DNA of 64,000 bases from Allotamlana fucoidanivorans (GTDB taxonomy: Bacteria; Bacteroidota; Bacteroidia; Flavobacteriales; Flavobacteriaceae), in assembly GCF_006265225.1 (NCBI RefSeq), contig NZ_VDCS01000013.1, positions 62,001 to 126,000 of the forward strand, written 5' to 3'. The notes beneath the pieces are model-generated. The model did no database searches and had not been told where the DNA came from. It saw only the letters and a program-made list of their open reading frames with translations. This document shows, piece after piece, positions 8,047-17,593 of the stretch. The first letter of the stretch is position 1. Each line of letters opens with the position of its first letter. The position numbers were made by a program, and so were the translations under genes.

Positions 8047-9531
8047 TTAATAATTCGCGTTTTGATCCCAGTTCCCATTTGCAAACTGAATTTCTTCAAT
8101 TGGAATAGGGAAAACTTCATTCTTATTTGGTGTAAACCCAGGGATTTTAGTGCCTTCTCCCGTACGAACCAGATCAAAAAAGCGATGACCTTCGCCCATT
8201 AGTTCTAAGCGTCTTTCTCTAGCTATATCGGCTGTAAGATTCGTGCCAGTAGTTGCAATGTCTTTTGAATTATCATCAACCCCATAAGCGCGTCTTCTTA
8301 CTCTATTAACATATTCTTGAGCTTTCGTATCATTAATGCCGCCTCTATTATAGGCTTCAGCAGCCATTAACAGAACATCAGCAAATCGGATAGCTCTATA
8401 GTTGCCAGGGTTGGTAAGATTTAAATCTCCAGCGGCATCTTCACTTCGCTTTCTTGGGATGTATTTTCTGTTAAAATATCCGGTATGTTCATAACCTTCT
8501 TTATATTCAGCACCTTCCTGAGCAGCCCAGGCTACAATATCTAAAATGGCAATATCCTTACGTAAATCGTCATTAGGAAAAGCATCATAAGATTCTTGTG
8601 TAGGCACGTTAAAACTAAATCCGGAAGAAAATAAAGGGCCAGAATAATTTCTTATGCCGCTAAAACCAATTGCCACATTACCTTCGCTACACTGCAAGCA
8701 ATCAAAACTAGCTCCTTCAATATCTGTATATTGAACTTCAAATACAGATTCAACACTATTTTCACCTTCAGCTTCCCAGAGCATTTCATAATCATCAACT
8801 AAATCATATGGACCCATTTCTATCAAGTTATCTAAAACAGATGTTGCTTCAGCAAATTTTTCTTGAAACAAATAAGCTTTACCTAGTAAGGCTTGTGCAG
8901 AACCTTTTGTTGCTCTACCTACTTGAGGTGCTGTGTAGGTTAAATTTTCTATAGCATATTTTAAATCTTTTTCAATTAAAGCATAAACATCTGCTACGGG
9001 TGAGCGCGGAATAATTGTTTCGTCGCCAATTTCAAATCGTGTTTCTTTTAAAGGAACAGGGCCAAACCATTTTACTAATTCAAAGTAATAATAGGCTCTT
9101 AAAAAACGGGCTTCGGCAATGAGACCTATGCGACCTTCAAAGTCTGTTTTATCCTGAAATTCAAGAATAAAATTTGTTCTGCTAACCCCAGCATACATCC
9201 AGTTCCATAAATCTCTAAGATTATCATTAACTGGTGTATGAATCATGTCGTCAATTTGTTGCCATCCTATAACATCTGTTGCGCTTTCGCCACCACAAAG
9301 TGTATTGTCGGAGGCTATTTCACCAAGAATGGCATTTAAATAGGTAGACTGTAACAAATCATAGGCCCCTACTAAGGCACTGTAATAGTCAGCTTCAGAA
9401 TTAAAGTAGTTTTCTGAATCTATAGCGTATTGTTGTACTTCCTCTAAGTAAGCATCTCCACAAGAATGTGCTCCAAATACAAGTAGTACGGTTGTTACTG
9501 CTTTTGTTATGTTATATATGTATTTTTTCAT
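8047..9531 (-). CDS. susD: SusD/RagB family starch-binding-type outer membrane lipoprotein
   Basis: 494 residues with lipid Cys24 (FGAHSC). It carries SusD-family features: LYLEEVQQ-type start (DAYLEEVQQYAIDSENYF), the TPR-like helical segment FLRAYYYFELVKWFGPVPL, GSAQALLGKAYLFQEKF, and the C-terminal block FADVLLMAAEAYNRGG ... RRLELMGEGHRFFDLVRTG that ends near NWDQNANY. SusD proteins cap the SusC barrel and deliver oligosaccharide to it. It starts 12 bases after the susC stop, so the two are co-translated partners. Substrate specificity cannot be read from the sequence; GH16 and GH17 neighbours point to beta-1,3-glucan. The symbol is a family label, not orthology to the Bacteroides starch gene. 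Confidence 0.93.
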   Translation of the reverse strand: MKKYIYNITKAVTTVLLVFGAHSCGDAYLEEVQQYAIDSENYFNSEADYYSALVGAYDLLQSTYLNAILGEIASDNTLCGGESATDVIGWQQIDDMIHTPVNDNLRDLWNWMYAGVSRTNFILEFQDKTDFEGRIGLIAEARFLRAYYYFELVKWFGPVPLKETRFEIGDETIIPRSPVADVYALIEKDLKYAIENLTYTAPQVGRATKGSAQALLGKAYLFQEKFAEATSVLDNLIEMGPYDLVDDYEMLWEAEGENSVESVFEVQYTDIEGASFDCLQCSEGNVAIGFSGIRNYSGPLFSSGFSFNVPTQESYDAFPNDDLRKDIAILDIVAWAAQEGAEYKEGYEHTGYFNRKYIPRKRSEDAAGDLNLTNPGNYRAIRFADVLLMAAEAYNRGGINDTKAQEYVNRVRRRAYGVDDNSKDIATTGTNLTADIARERRLELMGEGHRFFDLVRTGEGTKIPGFTPNKNEVFPIPIEEIQFANGNWDQNANY

Positions 9532-9543
9532 CTTGTATTTTTT

Positions 9544-12500
9544 TTAGATTGAAAGATTTAAGCCAATAATAAATTGTCTTGCTACCGGGTAAAAACCATA
9601 ATCAATACCTCCTCCAATAGCAGCACCATTTGTGGCTGCAGGGTCATAACCATTGTATTTAGTAAAGGTGAAAGGGTTATTTACTAAGGCATAAATTCTA
9701 AATTTATGCATCCCCAATTTTTCAATAACATCGGGAGCTAAAGAATATCCTAATTGAACATTTTGAATTCGTAAGAATGAAGAGTCTTCAACAAAAAAGT
9801 CTGAAAACAATCTATTGGTTGTAGCCCCGTTTGTTACCCTTGGAACTGTATTGCTAGTACCTTCTCCCGTCCATCTGTTTAAATAGAGTTTTAATCGGTT
9901 AACATTGGTTTGGTCACGCTCATAGTTTCTAACCGTTTCTTTGTTAAGTTCAGCATACATGTAGGTTGAAAAATCCCAGTTTTTGTAATTAAAACTTAAA
10001 TTAAGCCCCATAATATAATCTGCTTGGGGTTTTCCTAAATAGGTTCTATCAGCATCTGTGATTTCCCCATCATTATTCATGTCAACAAACCGTATATCAC
10101 CAGGAGCTGCTGTACCCGCTTGTGCCGAATTAAGCACTTCTGCTTCATTTTGAAAGATGCCGTTTGTTTTATATCCTAAGAAATAACCAACCGGTTTACC
10201 AGGTTCTAAAATAGAAATGGGAGGTTGACCTACACTAAAATTACCTCCTCTTGAAGGGATGTTATCTCTAACTTCAAGTACTTCACCATCAATTTTAGTG
10301 ACGTTATAATTGATACCGAAAGAGGCATTTTCAGAAATTTGACTTTTATAACCAACAGCTAGTTCTATACCTGTGTTTCGGGTTGTACCAGCATTAACTG
10401 TTGGTAAGCCTGCTCCTGGAGCAAAACCGCCTAATATACCAGAAACTGGAAAGTTTTCAATGAGTAAATCGGCTCTGTCTTCTATAAAATAATCAGCTAC
10501 AATGGTTAGTTTGTTGTCAAACATATTTAAGTCTAAACCAACATCAAATTTCTTTGCTGTTTCCCAAGTAGCATCTGGATTAGGAATTCTACCCCCAGCT
10601 CTACCATTTGTGATACTTCCGTCCAAAACATAAGTGGCTTCACCATTTAGAAGCGATCTGTATAAGTCTGCCCCAACATTATTACCTAGAGTACCGTAAC
10701 TACCTCTTAGTTTTAGGAAGTTTATGGTTTTAGAATCTTCTAAAAAGGCTTCATCTGAAATTTTCCATCCAGCTGTAACTGATGAAAAGTAATCGATTCT
10801 GTTATCAGGGGCAAAATCTGAAGATCCATCTCTACGAACCATTCCAGATATAAGGTATTTTCCTTTATAGTCATATTGAATTCTTCCAAAGTAGGAAGAT
10901 AACCTACTATCATATAGAAATGAACCGGCATTTTTAGTTTCATTAAGGCCATCAGCTAATGAGATATCAGCAAAATCCCATGAATTATTGGGGACATCAT
11001 AACCGGTACCACTTAATCCGTCTCCCCACTCTCTGATAACACTGGTACCTAGGGTGAATTCGGTGTTATGGTTTTCTCCAAAGGTCTTTTTGTAGTTACC
11101 AAAGGTTTCCCAAGTATATGAATTGTTTGTGTTTCGAGATTGATTTACAGTACTTCTTGGATTATTAAACACTTTTCCCGAACCATATTCAACAATAGGA
11201 TTAAATGTTTTTCCTTTGTCATTATATGATCTTATACCAATACGCGAGGTAAATGATAAGCCTTCAATAGGCTTGTAAACAAGTTGAAATGTGCCTTCAA
11301 TAGCATTTCCTGTGTAAGCATTATATGTGTTTGCCAATTGAGACAAAGGATTGATTACTTCGTTACCTAAAAATCCTGTAGTATCTTCTTGGTCTATAGC
11401 ATAGGTAGGTGCATAATTAAGGGCATTAAATAACGGTGTTCCCAAGGCATTTTCACCAATGCTTTTCCTGTTAGAATTGAAATAGTTGGCTGAGGTTGTA
11501 AATTGAAGTTTCTTGCCAATATCAAAACCTAACTTAATTTTTACATTTGCTCTTCGGAAATTTGATTTTTCAGGAGCCACAATACCTTGTTGTTCTATGT
11601 ATGAGGCTCCAACATAATAGGTGCTTTTATCACCACCACCAGAAGCACTTAAGTTATGATTCATGATTGGGGAAGTTCTAAATACCTCATCTTGCCAGTT
11701 TATACCAACACCTAAACCACTTACGTCTGGGTAGGGTAAAGGTTCGCCGTTTACAGCATGACTCTCATTTAATAGTAAAGCATACTCTGTAGCGTTTAAA
11801 TAAGGTAATTTTCTAGTTGTTTGTTGTACTCCCGTAAATCCGTTATAGCTTAGTTTTAAGGCAGCGTTTTTCTTTCCACTTTTGGTAGTTACCAAAACAA
11901 CACCATTAGCGCCTTCAATACCATAAATAGCGGCTTGTGCATCTTTTAGAATAGAGAAGGTTTCAATATCGCTTGGGTTAATTGTATTAAGGTCACCTTT
12001 ATAACCATCAATAATGACAAGTGGGCCATTATCACCATTTGAGCTTACCCCTCTAATAAGAATATTAAAGCCACCACCTGGTGATCCAGAAGGAGCAGAA
12101 ACGGCTACACCAGCAGAAGTACCCTGTAAAGCTTGTGCCGCGTCAACTGGTTTTAAATCTTCAATGGTTTTGGAATCAACAATAGCTACGGCACCAGTTA
12201 CATCTTTCTTTTTTTGTGCGCCATAACCAATTACCACAACTTCATCCAGTTGGGCTAAATCTTCTTTTAATTGAATAGTTAATTCAGAATTATCTGAAAT
12301 AATCATTTCTTGAGTTACATATCCTATGTAACTAATTGAAATTGTCGAGCCAATTTCAACCCCATCTAAAATAAAGTGACCATCAAAGTCTGTGGTGGTA
12401 CCTTTTGTTGTATTCTTTACAAGAACATTAGCTCCTGGAATGGGAAATCCAGACTCATCTTGTACATTTCCCTTGATGCCAATTTCTTGAGCACTAGAGT

Positions 12501-12546
12501 ATGTTATGAAGAATAAGGTTAAAATTTTCATTAACATGTGTTTCAT
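9544..12546 (-). CDS. susC: SusC/RagA family TonB-dependent outer membrane transporter
   Basis: 1000 residues. Signal peptide ends at SSAQ. A carboxypeptidase-like domain follows (IKGNVQDESGFPIPGANVLVKNTTKGTTTDFDGHF, read in pieces), then the plug domain with the SusC marker region DEVVVIGYGAQKKKDVTGA and PLVIIDGY, then a 22-strand-type barrel ending in FIIGLNLSI. SusC imports oligosaccharides across the outer membrane using TonB energy together with SusD. It is the first gene of the operon. The 230-base gap upstream separates it from the sensor-regulator, which is transcribed in the same direction; the operon promoter should lie there, but I find no convincing TAnnTTTG element. Three Met codons occur in the first six residues, so the start may be slightly internal. 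Confidence 0.94.
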   Translation of the reverse strand: MKHMLMKILTLFFITYSSAQEIGIKGNVQDESGFPIPGANVLVKNTTKGTTTDFDGHFILDGVEIGSTISISYIGYVTQEMIISDNSELTIQLKEDLAQLDEVVVIGYGAQKKKDVTGAVAIVDSKTIEDLKPVDAAQALQGTSAGVAVSAPSGSPGGGFNILIRGVSSNGDNGPLVIIDGYKGDLNTINPSDIETFSILKDAQAAIYGIEGANGVVLVTTKSGKKNAALKLSYNGFTGVQQTTRKLPYLNATEYALLLNESHAVNGEPLPYPDVSGLGVGINWQDEVFRTSPIMNHNLSASGGGDKSTYYVGASYIEQQGIVAPEKSNFRRANVKIKLGFDIGKKLQFTTSANYFNSNRKSIGENALGTPLFNALNYAPTYAIDQEDTTGFLGNEVINPLSQLANTYNAYTGNAIEGTFQLVYKPIEGLSFTSRIGIRSYNDKGKTFNPIVEYGSGKVFNNPRSTVNQSRNTNNSYTWETFGNYKKTFGENHNTEFTLGTSVIREWGDGLSGTGYDVPNNSWDFADISLADGLNETKNAGSFLYDSRLSSYFGRIQYDYKGKYLISGMVRRDGSSDFAPDNRIDYFSSVTAGWKISDEAFLEDSKTINFLKLRGSYGTLGNNVGADLYRSLLNGEATYVLDGSITNGRAGGRIPNPDATWETAKKFDVGLDLNMFDNKLTIVADYFIEDRADLLIENFPVSGILGGFAPGAGLPTVNAGTTRNTGIELAVGYKSQISENASFGINYNVTKIDGEVLEVRDNIPSRGGNFSVGQPPISILEPGKPVGYFLGYKTNGIFQNEAEVLNSAQAGTAAPGDIRFVDMNNDGEITDADRTYLGKPQADYIMGLNLSFNYKNWDFSTYMYAELNKETVRNYERDQTNVNRLKLYLNRWTGEGTSNTVPRVTNGATTNRLFSDFFVEDSSFLRIQNVQLGYSLAPDVIEKLGMHKFRIYALVNNPFTFTKYNGYDPAATNGAAIGGGIDYGFYPVARQFIIGLNLSI

Positions 12547-12776
12547 AAAATGTCAGTTTTAGTTTTGTTTAAAATTATAAAACAGAATTGTTGATTTGGT
12601 AAAAACAGCCTCTACAAAAAACATACAATGCAAAAAATGGTATTATTTTTTAAGAAAAAACCAATAAAATAAAGGGCTTTGGTGTGATGGCTAGTAAACA
12701 CGTAATTAAGTGTTAGGGCTACTTACTTAGTAAATGTTGTGGTATTGTATAGGTGTTTTTGTTTTGTGTTTGGGTA

Positions 12777-15584
12777 TTAAATTTGAAGGATGTAGTCGGT
12801 TAAACTCGATTCGTGCTCTAAATCCATCTTTTTTCTTAACCTGTAGCGTTTTACTTCAACACTTCTTGGTGAAATATTGAGTAAAGGCGCTATTTCTTTT
12901 GAGGTTAGATTTAATCTTAAGTAGGCACATAATCTTAAATCATTAGAGGTTAATTTGGGATGCAATGCTTTTATCTTTTTTAGAAAATCTTTATCAGCAT
13001 TGTTGAACGCTTCCTCAAAGGTATGCCAGTCGTCAGTATTATTTAAATTTCTGTCGATGATACGAATTACTTGCTTGATGCCTTTTAAGTCTTTTGTGTT
13101 TAAGAGTTCTTGTTTTATAGTATTAAGAAATTCATTTTTCTTGATTAAGCTCATGGTAGAAATTCCTAATTCTCTGTTTTTGTTATCAATATCTTGTCTT
13201 AACTTATCGTTTCTAAACTTCATAAGCTGTTGCTGGTTTTCTAATGCTTTTAATTCTAATTCACGAGCCGATTTTTTAAGCAATTGTTCTCTTTGTTTTT
13301 TGTAATATCGTCTGTAAAGTGTGTGCATTAAGAAAGAGAACAAAATAAAAGCCAGCGCATAGAGACTTAACATTAAATTACTAAGTGCCCATGGGCGCTC
13401 TATTTTGAAATTATACTGTATGGTATTCTGGCTTAACTCATTACCAATTCTAGCTCTTACCTTAAAGATATAGTCCCCAAACGATAAATTTTCAAAAAGC
13501 ACAGCGGTGTTTGTGCTCCATTCACTCCAATTATTGTATCTGCCTTTTAATTGATATTGGTACTCGGTGTCTAGATATTTTTGAAATTGAGGAACGCCAT
13601 ATTGAAAAGTTATATCATTTTCTGTGTTTTTAAAAAGGCCATTTTCATTTTTGTTAATGACTCTACTTTGATAATTGTTGTTTCGAACTACAACCTCATT
13701 GAGGTTTAAATAATACGGTTTTTGCTTTAGCTTATCTAAGTCTAAAATGACAAAACCAGAAGAGGTGCCAATAAGATAGGATTTATTGCTAATATGTGAT
13801 ATGTTTTCATATCCAGTGAGCCCTTTGGGTAAGAGTTTTGAGAAAGCAATTGTATTAATTTTAGGTTCAGAGCTTAAGTTTCCTGGCGCTAAATAGTTTA
13901 AGGTGTTTTTAGAAAAAGCCCATAATGTTTTAGTGTCTTTGTTGTGTATTAATTTACCAGACAGAAAGGTGTTTTTATTAAATAATGAACTTATAAGACT
14001 GTCTTTTTCAAATAGGTTGCTCTTTGCATTATATTTAAAAACGCCTTCTTTGCTAGAAAATAGTAATTGGTTGTTGTATGTAATCAGGCTCGAATTGATT
14101 TCTTTGTCTATGTTAGGAACCTTTTCAACCGTTTCAACTTGTGTGAAATCGTTGTTCAATTTTAGTTTGAAAACCCCTTTGTATTCATGACTTACAAAGA
14201 TGTGGTTATCATAAAATTCAAAATACCGACTAGACAGCTCAAAGCCCGATATTTTGTTTCTAAAAGTCCATTGGCCATTTTGTAATTCAATAATGTTTAA
14301 TCCATTGTAGCAACCTTGTATGAGTAGATTAGGGTTGTTTTTTATTGGTTTTATGTTCCAGGTGCCTTGTAGTGTGCCATTTATTTTTTTTGATTGTCCA
14401 TCGTTTATGATTGATGTTCCTCCATCATGCCCACAGAACAGATAGCCATCAATTTCAACTAAATTCCATACAGCGGCATTTATATTAGTAACGGCTTTAA
14501 ACGCAATATTTTTATTTAAGGGCTTGTAGAACAGTCCTTGGTTGGTGCCAAGATATAAGTAGTCTTTGAAAATTTTTGATGTGTATACGGTGCCTAATTT
14601 GCCTTTCTCATCATTGTATATTTTAAATGGGGAATGAATGTTGATGCAGTTTATGCCATTTTCAAGTGCAAGCCATATGTTTTTGTCAAGGTCTTCAAAA
14701 ATCCAGTGAATGGTATTGTTTCCTAACCCGTCAATCATATTAATATTGTAATCTATTTCTCCAGAGGCAGTCATACGCAGTATACCACTTGACCTAGTGC
14801 CTAAAATATAACTACCATCAGAAAGTTGAGTGCTTCTAAAAACACTATAATTATTAAGGGTATTATTTGCGGGAATATCCCATTTAGATAGTTTTTGGTT
14901 ATTAAGGATGTAAAATCCGTTGTTTTCTGTTTGAACCAGAAGTGATTCGTCCATTTTAAAAATATTGACCAATCTGCTGTTTTTTATGATTTTGTCATCA
15001 GAAATCAGAATTGCTTTTCCGTTTTCAATTTTATAGATGCCATTTTTTGTCTTTTGAAAATATATGGTACTGTTAACTACAAAGACCTTGTAAATAATAT
15101 CATCAGACTCTATGGTGTTGTAGGTGTTATTTTTTTTATTAACTATGTAAATGCGTTTAAGAGATTGAAATAGAATATGGTGATCTAGATGTATGATATT
15201 CCAAAATTCTTCATCTTCATGAAAGTTAATATTTAGCTGATTTGAAAGCGATGTGTATTCAAGTTTGTTAAATTTATTTTTCTTCCAGAAGCCAAATTCG
15301 TTATTGCAGCCAGTATAAATGATATCATCAATAACATTAACAGAACGCATAATGGATTCATTAGGTGAAGGATAAAGTGACCAAACGGAGCCATTGAACT
15401 CCAAAAGGCCTTTGTTGTTAGCAACATATATAAACTTGTCTTTTGATTGTGAAATGCCCCAGTTTTGTGTCTCTGCACCATAATCTTTGGGGTGATATAT
15501 TTTAATGGGAGGATGTTCTTGTGCCTGTAATGGTAAAGTAAGGCATAAAAACGTGAACCAAACAAAAATAGTTAGCTGTTTCAA
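12777..15584 (-). CDS. Triple-tyrosine-motif sensor with membrane segment and LuxR-type DNA-binding domain
   Basis: 935 residues; the start codon is TTG, chosen because it opens a clean signal peptide (FVWFTFLCLTLPLQAQ). The periplasmic part has beta-propeller-like repeats and then a Y_Y_Y domain (YQYQLKGRYNNWSEWS, about residues 675-735). A membrane helix follows at about 732-757 (LSLYALAFILFSFLMH), then a coiled coil rich in Lys/Glu/Gln, and a C-terminal LuxR/GerE helix-turn-helix (LTSKEIAPLLNISPRSVEVKRYRLRKKM). No histidine kinase or receiver domain is present, so this is a one-component relative of the hybrid regulators of Bacteroides. It is very likely the activator of the adjacent glucan locus, sensing oligosaccharides in the periplasm and binding DNA from the membrane. 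Confidence 0.85.
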   Translation of the reverse strand: MKQLTIFVWFTFLCLTLPLQAQEHPPIKIYHPKDYGAETQNWGISQSKDKFIYVANNKGLLEFNGSVWSLYPSPNESIMRSVNVIDDIIYTGCNNEFGFWKKNKFNKLEYTSLSNQLNINFHEDEEFWNIIHLDHHILFQSLKRIYIVNKKNNTYNTIESDDIIYKVFVVNSTIYFQKTKNGIYKIENGKAILISDDKIIKNSRLVNIFKMDESLLVQTENNGFYILNNQKLSKWDIPANNTLNNYSVFRSTQLSDGSYILGTRSSGILRMTASGEIDYNINMIDGLGNNTIHWIFEDLDKNIWLALENGINCINIHSPFKIYNDEKGKLGTVYTSKIFKDYLYLGTNQGLFYKPLNKNIAFKAVTNINAAVWNLVEIDGYLFCGHDGGTSIINDGQSKKINGTLQGTWNIKPIKNNPNLLIQGCYNGLNIIELQNGQWTFRNKISGFELSSRYFEFYDNHIFVSHEYKGVFKLKLNNDFTQVETVEKVPNIDKEINSSLITYNNQLLFSSKEGVFKYNAKSNLFEKDSLISSLFNKNTFLSGKLIHNKDTKTLWAFSKNTLNYLAPGNLSSEPKINTIAFSKLLPKGLTGYENISHISNKSYLIGTSSGFVILDLDKLKQKPYYLNLNEVVVRNNNYQSRVINKNENGLFKNTENDITFQYGVPQFQKYLDTEYQYQLKGRYNNWSEWSTNTAVLFENLSFGDYIFKVRARIGNELSQNTIQYNFKIERPWALSNLMLSLYALAFILFSFLMHTLYRRYYKKQREQLLKKSARELELKALENQQQLMKFRNDKLRQDIDNKNRELGISTMSLIKKNEFLNTIKQELLNTKDLKGIKQVIRIIDRNLNNTDDWHTFEEAFNNADKDFLKKIKALHPKLTSNDLRLCAYLRLNLTSKEIAPLLNISPRSVEVKRYRLRKKMDLEHESSLTDYILQI

Positions 15585-15766
15585 TGTTATTTAGTTTTTT
15601 GTAGTGTTACTAAGGTAGTAAAATTAATGCTTAGCAGAAGGGGTGTATGGTTTTTGTTGTGGAAAACCATGAAGTATTTGAGATGAAGAGATAGGCTTAT
15701 AACTACATTTGACTGCTATGATAGAGATAATATGAGACTTTACTCTGGAGGAGAATTATTAAAAGT

Positions 15767-15802
15767 AAAAGCATCCAATATATACATAGTGGATGCTTTT
15801 TT
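15767..15802. terminator. Hairpin terminator of the sugar operon
   Basis: AAAAGCATCC and GGATGCTTTT pair across a 14-base loop, 27 bases beyond the mutarotase stop. A/T runs on both sides allow it to work on either strand. It closes the eight-gene minus-strand operon. Confidence 0.75.
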
Positions 15803-15828
15803 ATATAACTAAGTTGTTGTTGACCTTG

Positions 15829-16170
15829 TTAGAGTTTAAAGATTCTTTCTAAAGGAATCCATTTTTCACCATTTTCAGCCCAAGGGAGCTCTTGTTGATA
15901 GTTCCACATGAGGTTTTCCCACTCTTGAACTTTTGCATTGTTAGCATCCATTTCTGCTTTTTTCTTGGGATCAAAGGTATCATCTACCTCCATAATCATA
16001 AACATACGATTGCCTGTTAGATAGATTTGCATGTCAACAATACCTGCATCTTTAATACTTTTGGTGATTTCTGGCCATGCTTTTCCTTCGTCGTGATAGG
16101 CTTTGTATTCGGCAATTAATTTAGAATCGTCCTTTAAGTCACAGGCGTAACAATATCGTTTTGTTTTCAT
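15829..16170 (-). CDS. L-rhamnose mutarotase (RhaM) family protein, probable L-fucose/L-galactose mutarotase
   Basis: 113 residues, the usual length of the family. It has the RhaM pattern of a beta-alpha-beta-barrel fold: YCYACDLKDD at the start, YHDEGKAWPEI with the conserved His and Trp, IYLTGNRMFMIMEVDD in the core, and a C-terminal WIPLERIFKL. Members interconvert alpha and beta anomers of 6-deoxyhexoses. It is the last gene of the operon and overlaps the permease gene by four bases (ATGA), so the two are translationally coupled: sugar enters by the permease and is equilibrated to the anomer the dehydrogenase uses. As the operon carries no rhamnose genes, the substrate is more likely L-fucose or L-galactose. 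Confidence 0.82.
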   Translation of the reverse strand: MKTKRYCYACDLKDDSKLIAEYKAYHDEGKAWPEITKSIKDAGIVDMQIYLTGNRMFMIMEVDDTFDPKKKAEMDANNAKVQEWENLMWNYQQELPWAENGEKWIPLERIFKL

Positions 16171-17495
16171 GATTTTTTTAAATTTCGGTTATAACTGGTG
16201 TAACCATAAAAGGCTACAACACCTAGACAAATTAACGGAAGAATAAAAGAAAAATTGACTTCAGGAATAAAGCCAAATATTTTTACATCAGAAAAACCAC
16301 TTCCTCCCCAGTCTAAAATACTTCCTTGTAAAACAGGCATTAAAGCGCCTCCAACAATAGCCATTACTAAACCTGCAGAGCCTATTTTAGCTTCATCTCC
16401 CATGTCTTTTAAAGCAATACCGTAAATGGTTGGGAACATAATTGACATAAATATTGAAATAGCAACTAAGGATAGTAAACCTGGTAATCCAGATAATAGC
16501 ACGGCACCAGTACACATAATAACGCCGCCAATGCCAAAAAACATTAGTAGTTTAGAAGGGTTAATTTTTTTCATTAAAGCGGTTCCAATCCATCTACCTG
16601 TTAAAAATGATACCATGGCAGCTACATTAAAGTAGGTAGCTGTGTAATCTGTTCCATAAGTTTCATTGATATTGTCTACATATTGAAAAATGTAAGTCCA
16701 ACACATAATTTGTGCCCCAACATAAAATGCCTGAGCCACAACTCCGAAAATATAATTTTTGTTACTTTTTAATTTTTTAAAGGATTCTGACAATGACATT
16801 TTATCTTCCTCTGCGGTTTTAGGCATTTTGGTAGCAATAATGACACCCATTATGATTAAAACTAACACTCCTAAGGCAATATACGGTACGCTAATAACCC
16901 CCAAATCATTTTCTCTTATAGCAGCTAATTCATCAGATGTTAATGCGTTATAGGCTTCAGTAGTATAGTCATCAGAGCGTAAAGCTCCAATAACAAAAAC
17001 TTGAGCTATAATCATGCCTGTAAGCGAGCCTACAGGGTTAAAGGCCTGTGCCAAATTCAAGCGTTGTGTTGCCGTTTCACTGTCCCCAAGTGCTAATATT
17101 AAAGGGTTTGAAGTGGTTTCTAAAAATGCCAATCCGCAGGTAATAACCCAAAGCGAGATTAAAAAATAGTTGAATTCCTCATAGGCTGCTGCTGGATAAA
17201 ACAAAAATGCTCCCAAAGCATATAACGATAGTCCTAAAATAATTCCAGATTTATAACTATACTTTCTGATAAATAAAGCAGCTGGTAATGCCATAAAGAA
17301 ATAACCAAAATAAAACGCAAACTGTACTAAAGATGCTTGTACGTTTGATAATTCTGGCATTACTTTTTTAAAGGCAGATACCATGGGATTTGTTAAATCA
17401 TTAGCTATTCCCCACAAAGCAAATAGTGAGGTAATGATAATAAAAGGAAAGAGTAGTTCTTTTCTAACTACGGGTATACTTTTTTGTTTACTCAT
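16167..17495 (-). CDS. fucP: FucP-type sugar:proton symporter (major facilitator superfamily)
   Basis: 442 residues with about 12 hydrophobic segments. It opens LLFPFIIITSLFALWGIANDLTNPMV (read in two parts), the FucP/GlcP-specific first helix with the conserved Asp/Asn, and has FYFGYFFMALPAALFIRKYSYKSGI in helix 2-3 and ETTSNPLILALGD in helix 4. A long variable loop sits between helices 5 and 6, and the end is the short basic tail NRNLKKS. Known FucP proteins of E. coli take up L-fucose and also L-galactose with a proton. The gene follows the dehydrogenase gene after 98 bases, the largest gap in the operon, and overlaps the mutarotase. The transport family is clear; which of the two sugars is preferred is not. 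Confidence 0.9.
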   Translation of the reverse strand: MSKQKSIPVVRKELLFPFIIITSLFALWGIANDLTNPMVSAFKKVMPELSNVQASLVQFAFYFGYFFMALPAALFIRKYSYKSGIILGLSLYALGAFLFYPAAAYEEFNYFLISLWVITCGLAFLETTSNPLILALGDSETATQRLNLAQAFNPVGSLTGMIIAQVFVIGALRSDDYTTEAYNALTSDELAAIRENDLGVISVPYIALGVLVLIIMGVIIATKMPKTAEEDKMSLSESFKKLKSNKNYIFGVVAQAFYVGAQIMCWTYIFQYVDNINETYGTDYTATYFNVAAMVSFLTGRWIGTALMKKINPSKLLMFFGIGGVIMCTGAVLLSGLPGLLSLVAISIFMSIMFPTIYGIALKDMGDEAKIGSAGLVMAIVGGALMPVLQGSILDWGGSGFSDVKIFGFIPEVNFSFILPLICLGVVAFYGYTSYNRNLKKS

Positions 17496-17593
17496 TTGTT
17501 TTTAGTTTTAGTTTTGGTTTGAGAAATGCAATATACTCTAGACTGCATATATAAAATGATAACTGTGGTTTTTATAACAGAACAAATGATTTG

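Noticed and set aside
12955-13305. Plus-strand frame of 116 codons
   Set aside because: Antisense to the coiled-coil and helix-turn-helix part of the regulator; low-complexity Ser/Phe/Leu composition typical of a shadow frame.
15233-15565. Second minus-strand frame inside the regulator gene
   Set aside because: Out of frame within the signal and propeller region; no start context and no domain.
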